Shown: one piece after another, positions 53,531 through 64,000 of the stretch
How the letters are laid out: each line of letters opens with the position of its first letter
Position numbering within the stretch: the stretch's first letter is position 1
DNA from: Ypsolopha sequella
Lineage: Eukaryota > Arthropoda > Insecta > Lepidoptera > Ypsolophidae
Length of the DNA: 64,000 bases
Direction of reading: 5' to 3'
NCBI GenBank assembly: GCA_934047225.1
Contig: OW203985.1
Span: 11,053,501-11,117,500 of the forward strand
Position numbers and translations under genes: made by a program
Notes under the pieces: model-generated
What the model was told of the DNA's origin: nothing
Seen by the model: the letters and a program-made list of their open reading frames with translations, nothing else
Databases searched by the model: none

Positions 53531-55645
53531 TAAGGACACCTCCGTCGGGCGAAGTGATCCGGGATGAGCGCCGATCCATTGGACATGGCCCATCGGCGGA
53601 ACTCGTGACCCAATTTCGAGAGAGCCCTAAATAAGGCTGTGCTACAGTTTGGATTTTTGCGTAAGATGACGCAAAAGCGAAATTTGGAATTTAATACATG
53701 GACAAAAAATAACAATTATTTACCTATCTCTATGTAAAGTGTTATACAGATACATTAAATCACAATTAATATAATTAATTTGAAGCAAGATAATGGACTG
53801 TGCATTATTATCTTATACATATTTTGCTATCGTATATTACGAGTATATATTATGATTAGAACCTACACAGGAAGTTGACTGTTAATTAACATAAATAAGG
53901 CACTTTAATTACATAAATAAAACTGAATTATAAATAATACTTAAAATAAACACTAACTACAAAGAAAATAAAATCAAAAATAGACTTAAGTTAGTTGATT
54001 GTTGTGTGTCGGAACTTATCATAACTATATTTGCTTTGACACTAAGTTTCGGGCAATAAATGCGTATTTATATCACATGAATATTTGAAGCGTCTTCTCA
54101 AGCAGATAGAGTTTAGTCATGGACATCAAAATAATATTATTCTAATATTAGTGTTTTTTGTATACCTTAATCGTCTCGGATTGACCCATAGGATTCGCTG
54201 CGAATTCTATGGATTGACCCACGAGCTGGCAAACGCTTAGGATGAAAATACCAATCTTGTATATAACTATCTCAAGAAAACTCAATATTTATCGATTCTA
54301 GACACTTCAATCTATATGTAAAATAGTTCTGTTCACAATAAAATGCATATTATCTCACGTATCCAATGCCAATGTGTGAACAAGAACTTTTCTTTGACGG
54401 CTCTTAGGTAAATTAGACACGATTAGGATACAGCATAGATTAGATAAGAGTAGTATAGTGCACTTGACAGATATGGTATTATACGGAAATTAAATTAAAT
54501 ATATATATATTTATGTAATATATCAGATACCTCTGTTATTGGTCGGTTTTAATGTAATATAATTAAATAATCTATGTCTAAAAGTTTTACGTAATAAATA
54601 ATAATATGAAAAAATACACAAGGAAATAATAAAGGTTAGGTTTATTTAAATTTAATTGAAAAATTACACTTTATGAAAATAAAAAATATAGGAATAAGGA
54701 ATAAATAATATTTTAAATATATGCCTAACTCCGCCCATTCGATTGATCTCTGCATGTTACGTACAACACTAAGGTCCCAAATACTGAAAGGTAATGTCCC
54801 GGGTCTAGTCAGGGAAGGAAGTGAAAGGCTCTGAATGGATATTGCCTTTCTGGGTGATCTATTTGACAAGTGGCTTTAATATCGTAAGTAAGATGTGCAT
54901 TTGGATATACGGAAACAGCAATTGGCCAAGTGCGTGTGGTACACGCATTATTTATGGTTGGCGTAGCATTTATAGGTACGTATAGGTAGAAATAAACAGG
55001 GAATTTTTGACCTTCAAATGAAAGATGTCAAACCTAACAAAGTAAGAGAAATCATGAAGAGACATCTATTGTCTTGAACTAATTGGTGATTGGTTTATTT
55101 GACAATATGAAACTTAAATAACATTAAAAAACTGGACTACCTGTAAATTAATATAAATATAAAAGATAAAATTATACCTAACTAAATTAAAAAATAAATT
55201 AAGAAAAACTTACCAATAAATTAAACAATATAAAATATTTTTTCCAAATCACCGCCGTCGATCGGTAGGGTCCCCAAAAGGCTGGAATTAATTATGTTAG
55301 TTAAATGTTTTTATTATTTACTTGTATTTTTTGTTATATACTGTACCACTAAGACGTGGATCAGAAATCACATTTAAAACCCTAAGGGTTTAAGTTGTTT
55401 TTTTTATAAAATAAAAATATATACAAAACATGATAATTAGATAAATAAATATATATATATTTTTTTTTTCGTAAATACTCATAACTAAAATGTATGATTA
55501 ACAAAAACAATTACGGAAGCCAGTGTGATTGGCATTTGTTATTTTGACTATCGTGAATCATTATATCGTCACGAACTGTGAACTCTGAAATGCAAGTCAC
55601 AGTCCCCACCCGGTACATCCGCCTTACACTGACGATTGTTAGGAG
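53531..55645. other. Unassigned DNA
   Basis: 53,531-53,640 is GC-rich (TCCGGGATGAGCGCCGATCC, CCCATCGGCGGAACTCGTG) and matches no repeat I know. The remainder is AT-rich. At 54,178-54,221 two copies of GGATTGACCCA flank a near-perfect palindrome. No gene is recognised. Confidence 0.4.
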
Positions 55646-55649
55646 CGGT

Positions 55650-55830
55650 ATCGCAGCCGTCAAATACCCACCCCGCCTTTTTCTGATTAATCGATACAGA
55701 ACACTTAAATTCCAAATTCACTCAATAATTATTCCACAAAACCTTGGTACCTATGTATTGTGTCTGATGCCATCGCAAAGTTTCTATTGATTTCTGTAAA
55801 TTAGAAATTCAAAAACTTTTAAATGTATTA
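55650..55830 (+). repeat. Diverged copy of the 30.2-kb MITE
   Basis: CCGCCTTTTTCTGATTAATCG, ACAAAACCTTGG, TCGCAAAGTTTCTATTGATT and TAAATTAGAAATTCAAAA align with 30,233-30,380. Terminal repeats are not clear here. Confidence 0.55.
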
Positions 55831-56071
55831 TTTTTGAAATTCTATAAGAATTTAAATGGAGATGGTTCTTTTCTATATATTTTTTTCATAAATAATAAAA
55901 ATTGCATACATTGATAGACATTGAAAAAAAAAGGTGTAGTTATACCTTATCATTTATCTACTCAAAACTTAATTAACAAAACCGGTCAAGTGCGAGTAGG
56001 ACTCACGCCGTGAGGTTTTCGTACCATGTATAAAATATTACAGACTTAAATGATTTTAACACAAAAATTAC

Positions 56072-56182
56072 GAACTTATGAAACTGCATGACGACTGACG
56101 ACGGCCACAAGCCGAAATATATTTCGAAACTAATAAATACTTTTTTATTTATATATTATAATCTATCTAGAACTTATGAAAC
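56072..56182 (+). mobile_element. 85-bp retro-insertion with hammerhead-like core, 13-bp TSD
   Basis: GAACTTATGAAAC occurs at 56,072-56,084 and 56,170-56,182. Copy 1 of the host repeat reads through the equivalent site (TTCTATGAAACAAAACTAC) without the intervening 85 bp, so an empty-site comparison supports insertion. The insert contains CTGACGA-C-GGC-CACAA-GCC-GAAA (56,095-56,117), then TATTTCGAAACTAATAAATA and an AT-rich tail. It is probably a severely 5'-truncated retroelement end. Confidence 0.65.
56095..56117 (+). ncRNA. Hammerhead-like core motif, 56-kb element
   Basis: CTGACGA, C, hairpin GGC/GCC with loop CACAA, then GAAA. The spacing matches the cores at 15,237 and 44,261 while the stem sequence differs, so the hairpin is kept by compensating changes. 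Confidence 0.4.
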
Positions 56183-56715
56183 AAAACTTCAAAGTTAAGT
56201 TGGCCGAGTATTTGAGTACGTAACCCTAAAACTAGATTAATAAAAATCGGCGTTTTCAGTATTTGTTGTTCAAATATAGCATATGGTAAATTGCCTATAT
56301 ATTATACAGAAATTTCTAACTACTTTGATCTTTGATATAGACCCCGTAACAAAAATGTTCCAAAAATGGCAACTTTGATAGTCCCCCATTTCTTTATTTT
56401 TGAAGATTATAAAAATTAAATGTATATTTATCCTCTACTCAATCAGTTCTAGTTCCCACAAGCTAAAGGAAGAAAAAATTTTTTTTTTTCATTTCGTTTC
56501 CCATGTACGATGTTTCCCACTGTAAAATAAATTAATTACATTTTTAATTCAATACCTAGTTTGGATCAATATTTTACACAACATATCAAAATTTCAGGTC
56601 TTTATCTCATTCCGTCGAAGAGCTATGGACCCGTAACCTACGGACGGACAGAAAGTGGAGTGATATTAGTAGGGCTTCGTTTTGCCATTTAGGTACGGAA
56701 CCCTAAAAATATGGA

Positions 56716-59700
56716 AAGAAATCGGCAAAAAAAATTCTTCAGAAGATGTATCTCCAGATTTATTAACCATTAATACCTATAAAAGCTCATCTGAAGTAAC
56801 AAATTAAATTGATTTGCTACATGACCCGTGAATGGAGATCCCCTCGAAAAAAACTCGTTCAATATCAAAGTTTCAGTGAATCGGAAGATGCGATAGTATT
56901 TGGACCCGTCTTGGGTAATCCTTATGATATATCAGTTTGCTCTAACTGCCTGACTGTGTGGTTTTGTTATGGTTTGTATTTATTTTTTAGAGTCAGCTGC
57001 TTGAAGATTTAGCAATAAGAAAAGATTTTTCGGATGGCTGTTTTTATTGCTTTGAAAGATGTGAAGTGAAGTGGGCTAGCTCCCATGTGTTACGGTCAAA
57101 CTTAAGGGTAATACGGATTTGGATAAAACAACAGTTGTCCCTTACTTTTCAGGCTAGATTAAGATAATAGCCGGAACCAAATATACTTATTATAATACTA
57201 TATCTAGTACTGGAATCAACGTTCTTTCCAAAGAACTCAGGCAAGATATTAGGTAGATACATTCCGGACTATCTGGTCTAAATTTCATCACAAAACTATA
57301 TATTTGGTCAAACATTTCCATGAAAATGAACCTAAATATCCGCTATTTACAGTTACATTCGCAGCTTTCAAATATATAAGTCATTCATTACATGAAATCT
57401 TTAGATTTGGGACCCAGAGAGCGTAATTTTCTACACTTACTCTAAACTCCGGGCCTAAATCTCAATTTCTCATAATAATAACATCGTACACAATACTAAT
57501 GCATCCGTCTTGCCCTAAACCCAAACTTACGAGGTAGTCTAGCAGTTTTAATGATTAATAATATTAAACGACAATACGAATCCTTGCTGGGTATCTAACC
57601 CGACAGAGTAAGGGCATGTCTCCATTCATATTTCATTTCCAGACTTGACCCTTCCGTCACCGCAGACCTTCCTCGTGGATTTGTTCAAACCTCTTGGTTC
57701 AAACTGATCTCATATCCCTATTCTCTAATTTTAGCCAATGAAATTAGAGTGTTCTTGTGAGTGCATGTTTTTGATTATTTGTTGAGAAAACCATTTAAGG
57801 CCTGTTTCTCTACATTTGTGTCTCATGAGAACTCTTCTTACTTTTACTTTTAGACTTATGTTCTGTATAGCGTTTACCAGAAATTGGTTCAATAGACCTG
57901 CTATATTCCTCTTAGTTGTAATAAAATACTTGTACTTGTCTACAAAACGTTTATATACGAGTATATGTTGTTGTTATTACTGTAATTTTCCTTTCAGTCC
58001 TAATGTCAAGACAAATTTTTTTCAAAAACATTTGTGCTTTTAAGTTTGTTTCTGATTGATTTCTAGTTTGTAATGCATTCTAATAATAATTTTAGTATTC
58101 AAAGAGATGGATTTCGCAATAAAACATATAATCTTAGTGTTTAATAAGTTTAAATGAGTTTAAATGTTTAATGAGTGATCTGATAGGATTTTTTATAATC
58201 AGTAAAGAATCCTTTCAAGTTGAGCTCAGTGGAATTTTGGACGTCAAAAACATTCGCAAGGCTTGCGTGTGAATTAACTAATCTAATTATTATATTAATG
58301 TTATCCTTTCCTTTGTACAGTAAATGGGTCACTGCTTTTACGCAGTTTCAAAAGCTTTCATGAGGCTTTGCAAAAAGTTCTCCAAGTACATTCAAACATT
58401 GTACTGAAAGCTGTAATTAATGATAAGACTATAATTAAAATCTAAGCGCATAGTCCAAATTTTTACAAAAGAGGCATATTATATCAATAAGGGAGCACAA
58501 ACATAAAATTGAAACTTGTACTATAGTATGATTTTAAAAAGTTTTAGAGCAAATTTTTGACAAAATCTTTGATCAAACATTAACCGAGTGTATTTTATGC
58601 AAAATATGCAAAATTTTTATGCAAAAATGTTCAATAATATTGTTTTCAAAATGATATGGGTGATAATTTATGTATCGGCAATGGGGACATAAAAAAGCAA
58701 GTTTTTATTTTGTAGGATGTTGTAGAGTTTTATAGAAAATATTCTTGTTACAAACCTGTTGTAGCATCCAATAGCAGTAACAGAGAGTCTTGCAACTTGT
58801 AACCAAATTTATAAAGGTGTACAGACTCTAAAAATCTTTTTTATTTCTGAGGCAAGAAAATGTTCGTTATTTAAAACTTTAAATGTTCTGAGAACTTTTT
58901 CATAAAACTGAGGTAAATAACTTTAAAGAACGACATAAAACAAGTACCAACATCTAAATATTCCCTGTCCATTACTCTTCTTAAAGCAACGAGTTTTATC
59001 TGCAACAAGATGGAAACTTTGCGGGAAGAAAGGTAAAAGTTCAGCCATTGGGCAGTACACGAACAGCTTGTCGACTATCTAATTAAGCTGCTTCCTTTTT
59101 AAAGGGCCCCATACATACATATTGCGTTTAAGGACGAAAGACTAATCTATCCTTTGTCTACCTATGTTTATTTATATAAGTAAAATACAACCTGCTCCCT
59201 CACTCACTCATCACGAAATCTCTGGAATTATAGGGTTTACATAGTTAAAATTTGGCAAATAGGTTCCTTATACAATTAAGGTACCCGTTTAAAAAGATTT
59301 TTTGGACTTCTAACCATAATAAAGATGTGATACTGAGTGTTCAAGTTTGTTGCTCCTTCATCGTGTGCAAAAAGACATAAAGCGTGTGTGAAAATTTTCA
59401 TGACAGTGGTTCAGGGTGTGGTGTGAGCAATTTCATTTTTGTACTATGAAGCTTACTTACTGTTCCACAACTTGCCAGTGGTTCAGCGCCTCAGGATAGG
59501 AAATGTGGATGTAAACAGCATACACCAACTTGTAGGTTTGTACGGAACCCGAGCTACGAATGAAGCACACGTAACTTATCTACCTACCCTCACACTCACG
59601 GAAAACTTTTGATCTGAACAAATAGTACTGCGGGCCTACTTTGTACATTTAGTTGCCAACTGGACTGGGTTCCTATCATCAAAAACGTAGATACACTATC

Positions 59701-59835
59701 GAATTCTGATTGTCTAAGGATATGTTCGCACTTGAAGTGACGAAATAGTTCGTAAATAATTCAATACACACTAAAGGCAATTTTGAAATAAAAGTTCAGT
59801 TTTTATCTATGTGTTTGATGCACCCGGTTAGCAAC
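56716..59835. other. Unassigned AT-rich DNA
   Basis: No gene or transposon body recognised in about 3.1 kb. 58,036-58,115 matches the right half of the terminal palindrome at 63,924-64,000 (TTTGTTTCTGATTGAT, CTAGTTTGTAATGCA.TC, GAGATGGATT). Open frames are at most 75 codons. Confidence 0.45.
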
Positions 59836-59839
59836 CAAA

Positions 59840-61020
59840 GATAATGGATAAATATAATGCTAGACTAGTCTATTTTAGTTACTTTCACAGCATTATGTCA
59901 TACGGCATGCTGTTATGGGGTAGAGCCGCGGATACAGACGCAGTCTTTGTTTTGCAGAAGAGAGCAATTCGGGCTATTTATAATATGAAGCACCGGGATT
60001 CATTAAGAGAAAAGTTCAAAGAAATTAATATATTAACGGTTCCTTGTGAATATATTTACCAAGTCCTTAGATATGTCAGAAAAAATGTTGAGTCTTTCCC
60101 AAGGCTTGGTAAGCAACATTCTAAGGAAACCAGAAATAAGCATAAACTGGCTTTTCCAAAAATAAGACTCGCTAAGGTGAGTACCTCTTTTGTAGGACAT
60201 GGTATAAGATTTTACAATAAACTTCCAAAGGAGGTCCTTACTTTGTCAGAGAATAAGTTTAAGCAGGGCCTATTGAAAAATGCATATTATAAAATAAATG
60301 AATATTTGGATGATGGTGAAGCATGGTGTTACAGTGATAATGATAGTAAGTTATAATTTAATTAAATAGTATAATTTCTTAACTTATGATTCCTCTAAGG
60401 TGTAAACATTAATTGATTACAGACTGTAAAAGGAAAAGGACTATATGAGACAGGTAGACAAAGATATATATGTTTTTCTTTTTTTCATTAACCTGAATTC
60501 CTGCTGTCTTGTATTTTCTTATCCCTTGGTTAAAGTAGATATAAGTCATATATTGTATAGTATAAGTTTTATGTTGAAAAAAAAAAGACATGATCTTGCT
60601 AAGTTTCTTGCCCTTCTTCTTAGCAAGACTAATCGAATGGGCGGAGGTAGGCATGTATTTATATATGTAACCTATTAGTATGTAGTATATAGGATGGGAT
60701 TTGGTCGGCCGCCTGGATTCGTGCTGGGGGCTCGGTTGGTGATCATTGAACCTTGTTCCTGGTCCCTGGCCGGGTCTTCGGTGTGGGTTCGGGCGGCTGA
60801 TTGGATTTTACCTTGTATAATATATATTTTACCTATCATTATAATCGTAAATATATTGCTACATAAATTAAATAAACCTTTAATTTAGTTCATGTACATT
60901 TATTATTTTATTACATATATTTTCTTTATTAGATTAAATTTGACGTGTAAAAAGTGTATATATCTATACCTGCTTTGCAAAATAAACTATTTGAATTTGA
61001 ATTTGAATTTGAAATTTGAA
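59840..61020 (+). mobile_element. 5'-truncated LINE (Jockey/CR1-like) with TTTGAA tail
   Basis: The 3' end of a reverse-transcriptase ORF (to 60,356) is followed by a 3' UTR of about 660 bp. The UTR ends GTAAAAAGTGTATA, CAAAATAAACTATTTG and a run of TTTGAA units (60,991-61,020). The AATAAA near the end may serve as the poly(A) signal. The same 3' end is at 51,974-52,068. I cannot fix the 5' junction more exactly than about 59,840-59,850. The open frame suggests a fairly young insertion. Confidence 0.8.
59844..60356 (+). CDS. C-terminal part of a non-LTR retrotransposon reverse transcriptase
   Basis: 170 codons without a stop. The YFSYFHSIMSYGMLLWG block near residues 10-26 and the LQKRAIRAIYNMKHRDS block near 37-53 are typical of the region after the polymerase palm in Jockey-like LINE proteins. 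GHGIRFYNKLPKEV near residue 118 is the usual RLWN.LP-type motif close to the C-terminus. The catalytic part (YADD box) and the endonuclease lie upstream and are missing, so this piece cannot act alone. The Met at 59,844 is internal to the original protein and not a true start. Confidence 0.85.
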   Translation: MDKYNARLVYFSYFHSIMSYGMLLWGRAADTDAVFVLQKRAIRAIYNMKHRDSLREKFKEINILTVPCEYIYQVLRYVRKNVESFPRLGKQHSKETRNKHKLAFPKIRLAKVSTSFVGHGIRFYNKLPKEVLTLSENKFKQGLLKNAYYKINEYLDDGEAWCYSDNDSKL

Positions 61021-61024
61021 TGGA

Positions 61025-61738
61025 TTTATAATCAACTTACACGGTATAGGCACTGCACTATGTGGTAAATAACTTGTTTTGTTTTGGCTTTATAGATGAA
61101 TATGAATAACCTATTTTTCATAAAATTAGGTTGCCAATAATTACAATTAGATCAGTCTCAGAGTCCTTGCGAAAGTATGTATTTCTTACATTAAATTGAA
61201 GACCTGATTTATATGAAGTTTCTACATTTTGGTCAGCTTAGATTATGTAATTCCATTTATAATGTAACACATCTAGCAAGCAATAAAGCCAGTGCACTCA
61301 ACATGGGACATATTTAAAGCACACATTACAGTGCAAGCACAAATCGCACCAAACCGCGGCCCACAAACTACCCTAGCCCGCTGTATCACGGCTACAACTG
61401 AGTATTTCGGACTGCGACTGCGGCTATATGGCTAATTAACTCTTACACAACTCGGAATAGAGTTTATTTTTGTAAATCGCGGTTGTCGAAAAGTAATGGT
61501 TGGTTGATATTTTGTTTGCTCCAGGAAAAAGCGACAAAGTCCGTAATTGTGGTTTTGTTGAGTTTATTTTGTAAATTACTGGGAACAAATGTTACATAGT
61601 GCAACTGCTTGAACTTAAATTGTTACTGTTTACACCTAAAGTTAAAGACTTATTTTGAATATAAGCTTTTTGTATTCAAATGGCAAATCACCAGAACAAA
61701 AATAAACGCAAGTTTTGTTTGTTTGATAACTATTTAAT
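61025..61738. other. Unassigned AT-rich DNA
   Basis: Nothing recognisable; a GC-richer patch lies at 61,320-61,435. Confidence 0.45.
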
Positions 61739-62250
61739 ATTGAATGAATTAATGAATGAATGAATGAATGAACTCTTTATTGCAACAAATGAGAAGACAA
61801 GATACATACAAAGAACAGATAAAAGGCAAGGGCGGACTTATTCCTATGAGAAATTTCTGCCAGTCAACCTTGGGAAAACATAAAAACATATTTATCTTAG
61901 AAATTTAAATATAAATCAGTGCATAACATTATTTAAAAGTTATTTTAAACCTATAACCTAAACATAAAAATATACTACATACAAACATAAATACACATAT
62001 ACATATGCACAGACAAACAGTAGCTTAGTCAGTAAGTCAATCAGAGAAAAGAGAGATGAAATTTTTTCAAGTTTTATCTAAAACAGGACACATACAGAAG
62101 GAAGATCTTTCGAGTTTGCGGAAGTTCATTCCAGAGCCGAACAGCATTGACCGTGGAGGATTTGGTGAGACGATCAGTGGTGTGGGCAGGCATCGCCAGA
62201 TCGAAAAGGTAACAGGAGCGAAGCGTTCTGTCGCTACGGAACATTAATAC
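61739..62250 (-). mobile_element. 3' end of a LINE with (ATTC)n tail, degraded
   Basis: On the minus strand, 62,250 to about 62,060 reads a frame containing TDRLTKSSTVNAVRLWNELP. This is the common C-terminal motif of LINE reverse-transcriptase proteins, and a stop follows soon after. A 3' UTR of about 290 bp with AATAAAGAG at its end runs into a tail of TTCA units (61,741-61,772 on the plus strand as TGAATGAATGAA). 5'-truncated. The plus-strand 63-codon frame here is a shadow. Confidence 0.7.
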
Positions 62251-62870
62251 CTATATTTATATACCATTTAAAATATGGCAATAGCCTAACACTAGCCGTT
62301 ATGCCACCCGTCGTCGTGTACCGGCATGATGTGAAGCAGTACCGGGGAGTGGTTACAGATGGGTTACAGACACGTGGTATCAGTAATTCTTCCGTTTCTG
62401 ACTTCCTTAGATTTTGCGAAATGGACAGACTGATTCACGGTCCCTTATCCCTGACATAGAGCACCTCATTTTGCATCAAGTAGAACTGAACTCTTTGACC
62501 TTTCATTATTGTTTAAAATAGCGCGCTCTGAGCCGTGGCTGTTACGACAACCGAAACATCGCGCGCTCGCAAAAAACTCGTTTTTCACTAAAAAACGTTT
62601 TTACGGTGAATTTTTCATAAAACTATCCGTAAAAGTACTTACTAAATTACCATTTCCTTAATTTCCTGTAATTTTCATAGAACTTGGTTTTGTTAATTTA
62701 ATATAAAACGAAATAAACATGAAAAATCGATCAAGTTTCGGATATTTTTTTCGATCAGGTAAAGTATAACGAATCGCGTTCCAAACCACAAAAAAATCTG
62801 CAGATAGGATTTATCTAAAGCATGTGTTTTTTTCGGACACAAAAAATCACAATTTCATGATTTAAGAGGA
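62251..62870. other. Unassigned DNA
   Basis: GC-richer at 62,290-62,350. At 62,533-62,565 there is CTGAGCCGTGGCTGTTACGA followed by CAACCGAAACATCG, a hairpin directly before GAAAC that resembles a worn version of the 15-kb core motif. I recognise no gene. Confidence 0.4.
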
Positions 62871-62876
62871 TGGTAT

Positions 62877-63345
62877 ACCCTAGCAACTTTTTTTATTACC
62901 CGTCCAGCACAATAAAACGTTATTTTTTTTATATTAATTATTTATATTAATTAGTTATTTTTTCATAGAGGCGATTATATGTTGGCTCAAATTTGTGTGT
63001 TTTTAGCTAAAACTGAAATATTTTGTAGGGAAAAAATATTGGATGTAGGTAAAATCCCTTCATATTTTTATTGCCTATTTTATAAAAAAAACAAGTTGAT
63101 CTCTTAGCCGCGTTTTTAAAAACGAACGTTTAAAAACCAAAAAAAGAGGGTGGAAAACATTTTTTTTTTTGACAAAAGTATAAATCTTAATACATTGTTT
63201 ATAGGTGGAATCCCTAGATACAAGATCGATAAATCAAATATATTTTCGTAAATATGAGGAGAGACATAGTTTCTTCCAATGAACCCTTAAGAACCCGGTG
63301 TTGTTGACGTTCTAGCGTCAGGTGTCCTGTTAAACTGAATTAGAA
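62877..63345 (-). repeat. Dispersed repeat F, inverted copy 3
   Basis: The mirror image of 21,040-21,500: TTACCCGTCCAGCACAATAA, CGATTATATGTTGGCTC, AGCTAAAACTGAAATATTTT, AATATATTTTCGTAAATATG, CTAGCGTCAGGTGTCC. About 60 bp around the TGATCACTAGTATTACGCG part is missing and replaced by an AT-rich stretch. Confidence 0.75.
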
Positions 63346-63860
63346 AAGAGACAAAATTGGGATAATCCTCCCTTAAACAACTGATTAACGCCTGCGCTTC
63401 ATGCTAGGTTTTATCGACACTTTCCCACAGGTTTAGTAGAAAAAAAATGTCTGTGATGTATATTTTCATAATGCAAATTATTCAAAAGTTTACATACCGT
63501 CTGTAATAAAAATACCGCGCAAACAAAACTGTGTCCATTTCCAACAACCGGACATGAAGTGTTTATTTTCGCTCATACAATAAATATTTTGGTGATCGTA
63601 AACTCTCCAATTCAATTACGACGCGCACAAATTGCATGCCACTGTAAAAAACCTTTCTCACGCTCCCAGTTTTTTTATTTATTATTGCCCATACCCAAAG
63701 CAAAACTAAAGTTAATGTTACTAAAATAAGAGCTATAAAATGCAAAAAATTTTTTTTTCAAGTGAACTTCGACATACACTGTCTGTACCAAGGACCTGGA
63801 AAATGTTAGGGTATAAAAGAGTTTAGTGAAAAATTTTATGATGCGAAATAACATTTATAT
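63346..63860. other. Unassigned AT-rich DNA
   Basis: Nothing recognisable. Confidence 0.45.
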
Positions 63861-63863
63861 AGC

Positions 63864-63980
63864 CTAAATATTATTAAAGTGCATTACAAACTAGAAAAGA
63901 TCAATGTTTTCAAATTCTTGTCTTTGGGTTTGTTTCTGATTGATCTTTTCTAGTTTGTAATGCACTCTAATAATATTTAG
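63864..63980. repeat. 117-bp palindrome at the window end
   Basis: The left arm, with CTAAATATTATTAAAGTGCA, TTACAAACTAGAAAAGATCA, pairs with the right arm TTGATCTTTTCTAGTTTGTA and TGCACTCTAATAATATTTAG, almost perfectly over 40 bp. The right half and the sequence after it recur at 58,036-58,115. The element may continue beyond the window. Confidence 0.85.
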
Positions 63981-64000
63981 AGTATTCATAGCGATGGATT

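Larger units (their letters stand above)
55978..56715 (+). repeat. Family B repeat, full-length copy 3
   Basis: It runs from AAACCGGTCAAGTGCGAGTA to GGTACGGAACCCTAAAAA, so both ends of the family are visible. Inner blocks match 38,396-38,915. An 85-bp insertion (56,085-56,169) with a 13-bp target duplication interrupts it and is absent from the other two copies. Confidence 0.8.

Noticed and set aside
60694..60888. 64-codon frame in the LINE 3' UTR
   Set aside because: It lies between the end of the RT frame and the TTTGAA tail and has no domain; part of the UTR.

Overview
The window looks like AT-rich nuclear DNA of a moth or butterfly (Lepidoptera). This rests on dispersed repeats I recognise as typical of that order: tracts with GGGTTCCGTACC and ACCGGCCAAGTGCG ends, the GTGAAGGAAAACATCG-type SINE body, Helitron-like tracts ending in CTAGT, and LINE tails of TTTGAA or ATGA units. 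I found no host protein exon, no rRNA and no intact tRNA. It reads as intergenic or intronic DNA built almost entirely from transposable-element layers. A host exon shorter than about 100 bp could have been missed.

Layout. 0.5-2.7 kb: a GGGTTCCGTACC-type repeat, partly tandemly duplicated and broken by an insertion. 3.9-10.8 kb: long repeats with a nested foldback, a Helitron-like tract and a 400-bp repeat whose inverted copy lies at 41.1 kb. 12-15.4 kb: a three-copy 72-bp tandem array, several foldbacks, the 3' stub of an RTE-type LINE, and a foldback insertion with a hammerhead-like core. 15.4-31.5 kb: mostly unassigned AT-rich DNA with SINE-like pieces, pairs of older repeats and small MITE-like foldbacks.

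31,685-38,056: a complete BEL/Pao LTR retrotransposon. Its 199-bp LTRs are identical by eye and it is flanked by a perfect 5-bp target duplication (CGCTT). Other parts are a primer-binding site resembling the complement of tRNA-Tyr, a leader with an internal tandem duplication, one long Gag-Pol frame, and a purine tract before the 3' LTR. Protease, reverse transcriptase, RNase H and integrase catalytic residues are present. A one-base excess in a run of four A's throws the integrase C-terminal domain out of frame. The element sits inside an older dispersed repeat.

38-64 kb: further repeats, a second hammerhead-like foldback (44.1 kb), a degraded LINE ORF with a C2H2-like finger (46.7 kb), a reverse Helitron-like tract (48.5 kb), an 8-bp-TSD hAT-type MITE nested in a LINE 3' end (51.7 kb), a third hammerhead-like insertion (56.1 kb), a 5'-truncated LINE with an open RT C-terminus (59.8-61.0 kb) and the 3' end of another LINE (61.7-62.3 kb).

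The most interesting signal is the set of three insertions (15.0, 44.1, 56.1 kb). Each has a 12-13 bp target duplication and carries the same core: CTGANGA, one base, a short hairpin, then GAAA. Two are long foldbacks with a non-palindromic tail. Together they fit fragments of a Penelope-like retroelement family whose terminal repeats carry a hammerhead-like RNA motif.
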